64,000 nt of DNA from Christensenella sp964438705. Lineage in GTDB: Bacteria; Bacillota; Clostridia; Christensenellales; Christensenellaceae. The stretch is taken from contig CAYTKQ010000012.1 in assembly GCA_964438705.1 (NCBI GenBank), positions 1 to 64,000 on the forward strand, in the 5' to 3' direction. Both the position numbers and the translations under genes were made by a program. Positions 63,837 to 64,000 of this stretch are shown here, piece by piece. Position 1 is the stretch's first letter. Each line of letters opens with the position of its first letter. A model generated the notes under the pieces. It searched no databases, was not told the DNA's origin, and was given only the letters and a program-made list of their open reading frames with translations.

Positions 63837-64000
63837 TCAGCCAAGCTGCATCAGGTAGCTTTTCCCCTCCCTGTCCCATGCCACCACGAGGGTGTCGGAC
63901 AGTTGCTTCGCGCTCGTTAAAGTATACTCCAGTTTTGTGGTTTTCTCAAGCGAACCGGAAAGCTGGTAGGTCATCACCGCGTTCGGAGTATAGGCGTAAA
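63837..64000 (-). CDS. Partial protein (C-terminal 53 residues)
   Basis: An open frame reaches the right window edge and ends at 63837. Visible residues: YTPNAVMTYQLSGSLEKTTK, ... LVVAWDREGKSYLMQLG. A beta-rich, soluble-looking tail; family not recognised. It lies 80 bp upstream of the CvpA-like gene on the same strand. Confidence 0.6.
   Translation of the reverse strand, partial: YAYTPNAVMTYQLSGSLEKTTKLEYTLTSAKQLSDTLVVAWDREGKSYLMQLG

Overview
This window spans a chromosomal replication origin of a Gram-positive, probably Clostridia-type Bacillota. Evidence: the order dnaA-dnaN-recF-remB-gyrB-gyrA, with rpmH-rnpA-yidD-yidC-jag-mnmE-mnmG-rsmG-parA-parB going the other way; many DnaA boxes around dnaA; two perfect parS sites; and Gram-positive types of YidC, lipoprotein signals, agr-like kinase and sortase. 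By eye the DNA is moderately GC-rich. I cannot name a genus. Genes left of about 47.85 kb are mostly on the minus strand and genes right of 48.34 kb mostly on the plus strand, as expected if replication starts in the dnaA-rpmH gap.

Layout. (1) 1-7.5 kb: one end of a prophage or phage-derived island: an ER/K-helix protein (cut by the window edge), a portal protein, a small membrane protein, a lipoprotein, a 661-aa two-part putative toxin, an ArpU-like regulator, a small coiled-coil protein, then a divergent repressor-ImmA lysogeny module. (2) 7.9-14.1 kb: a dTDP-rhamnose operon (rfbA, rfbC, rfbB, rfbD) with two family-2 glycosyltransferases and an embedded membrane GGEEF protein. (3) 14.3-18.6 kb: a sortase-B-like protein that has lost all three catalytic residues, an AgrA/AgrC-like two-component pair and a second GGEEF protein. 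(4) 18.7-21.8 kb: a decayed second copy of the phage toxin gene with a different C-terminus, an adjacent membrane protein and a gene fragment. (5) 22.0-23.9 kb: a flavodoxin behind a MerR-type promoter and an NhaC-type antiporter. (6) 24.0-37.9 kb: an 11-gene, 14-kb apparent operon with five paralogous lipoproteins, two ABC-2 permeases, two ABC ATPases, an exported anchored protein and a MacB/FtsX permease. (7) 38.1-48.0 kb: gyrA, gyrB, remB, a lone flagellin on the opposite strand, recF, dnaN, dnaA. (8) 48.3-60.5 kb: the rpmH-to-parB arm, interrupted by long non-coding repeats. (9) 61.0-64.0 kb: a GntR/YtrA-type ABC operon, a CvpA-like gene and a partial gene.

Three things stand out. First, a putative polymorphic toxin: one N-terminal half, two unrelated C-terminal halves, each followed by a different candidate immunity gene, with a 311-bp block identical between the copies. 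Second, the five-lipoprotein/ABC operon, which looks like an uncharacterised envelope machine. Third, a modular repeat family with inverted ends of the type TATGTGATTTT, present six times and inserted after mnmE, mnmG, rsmG and parB. A 221-bp tandem triplication of the mnmG 3' end lies in the same zone.

All identifications come from reading the sequence; no database search was run. No tRNA, rRNA or CRISPR array was recognised.
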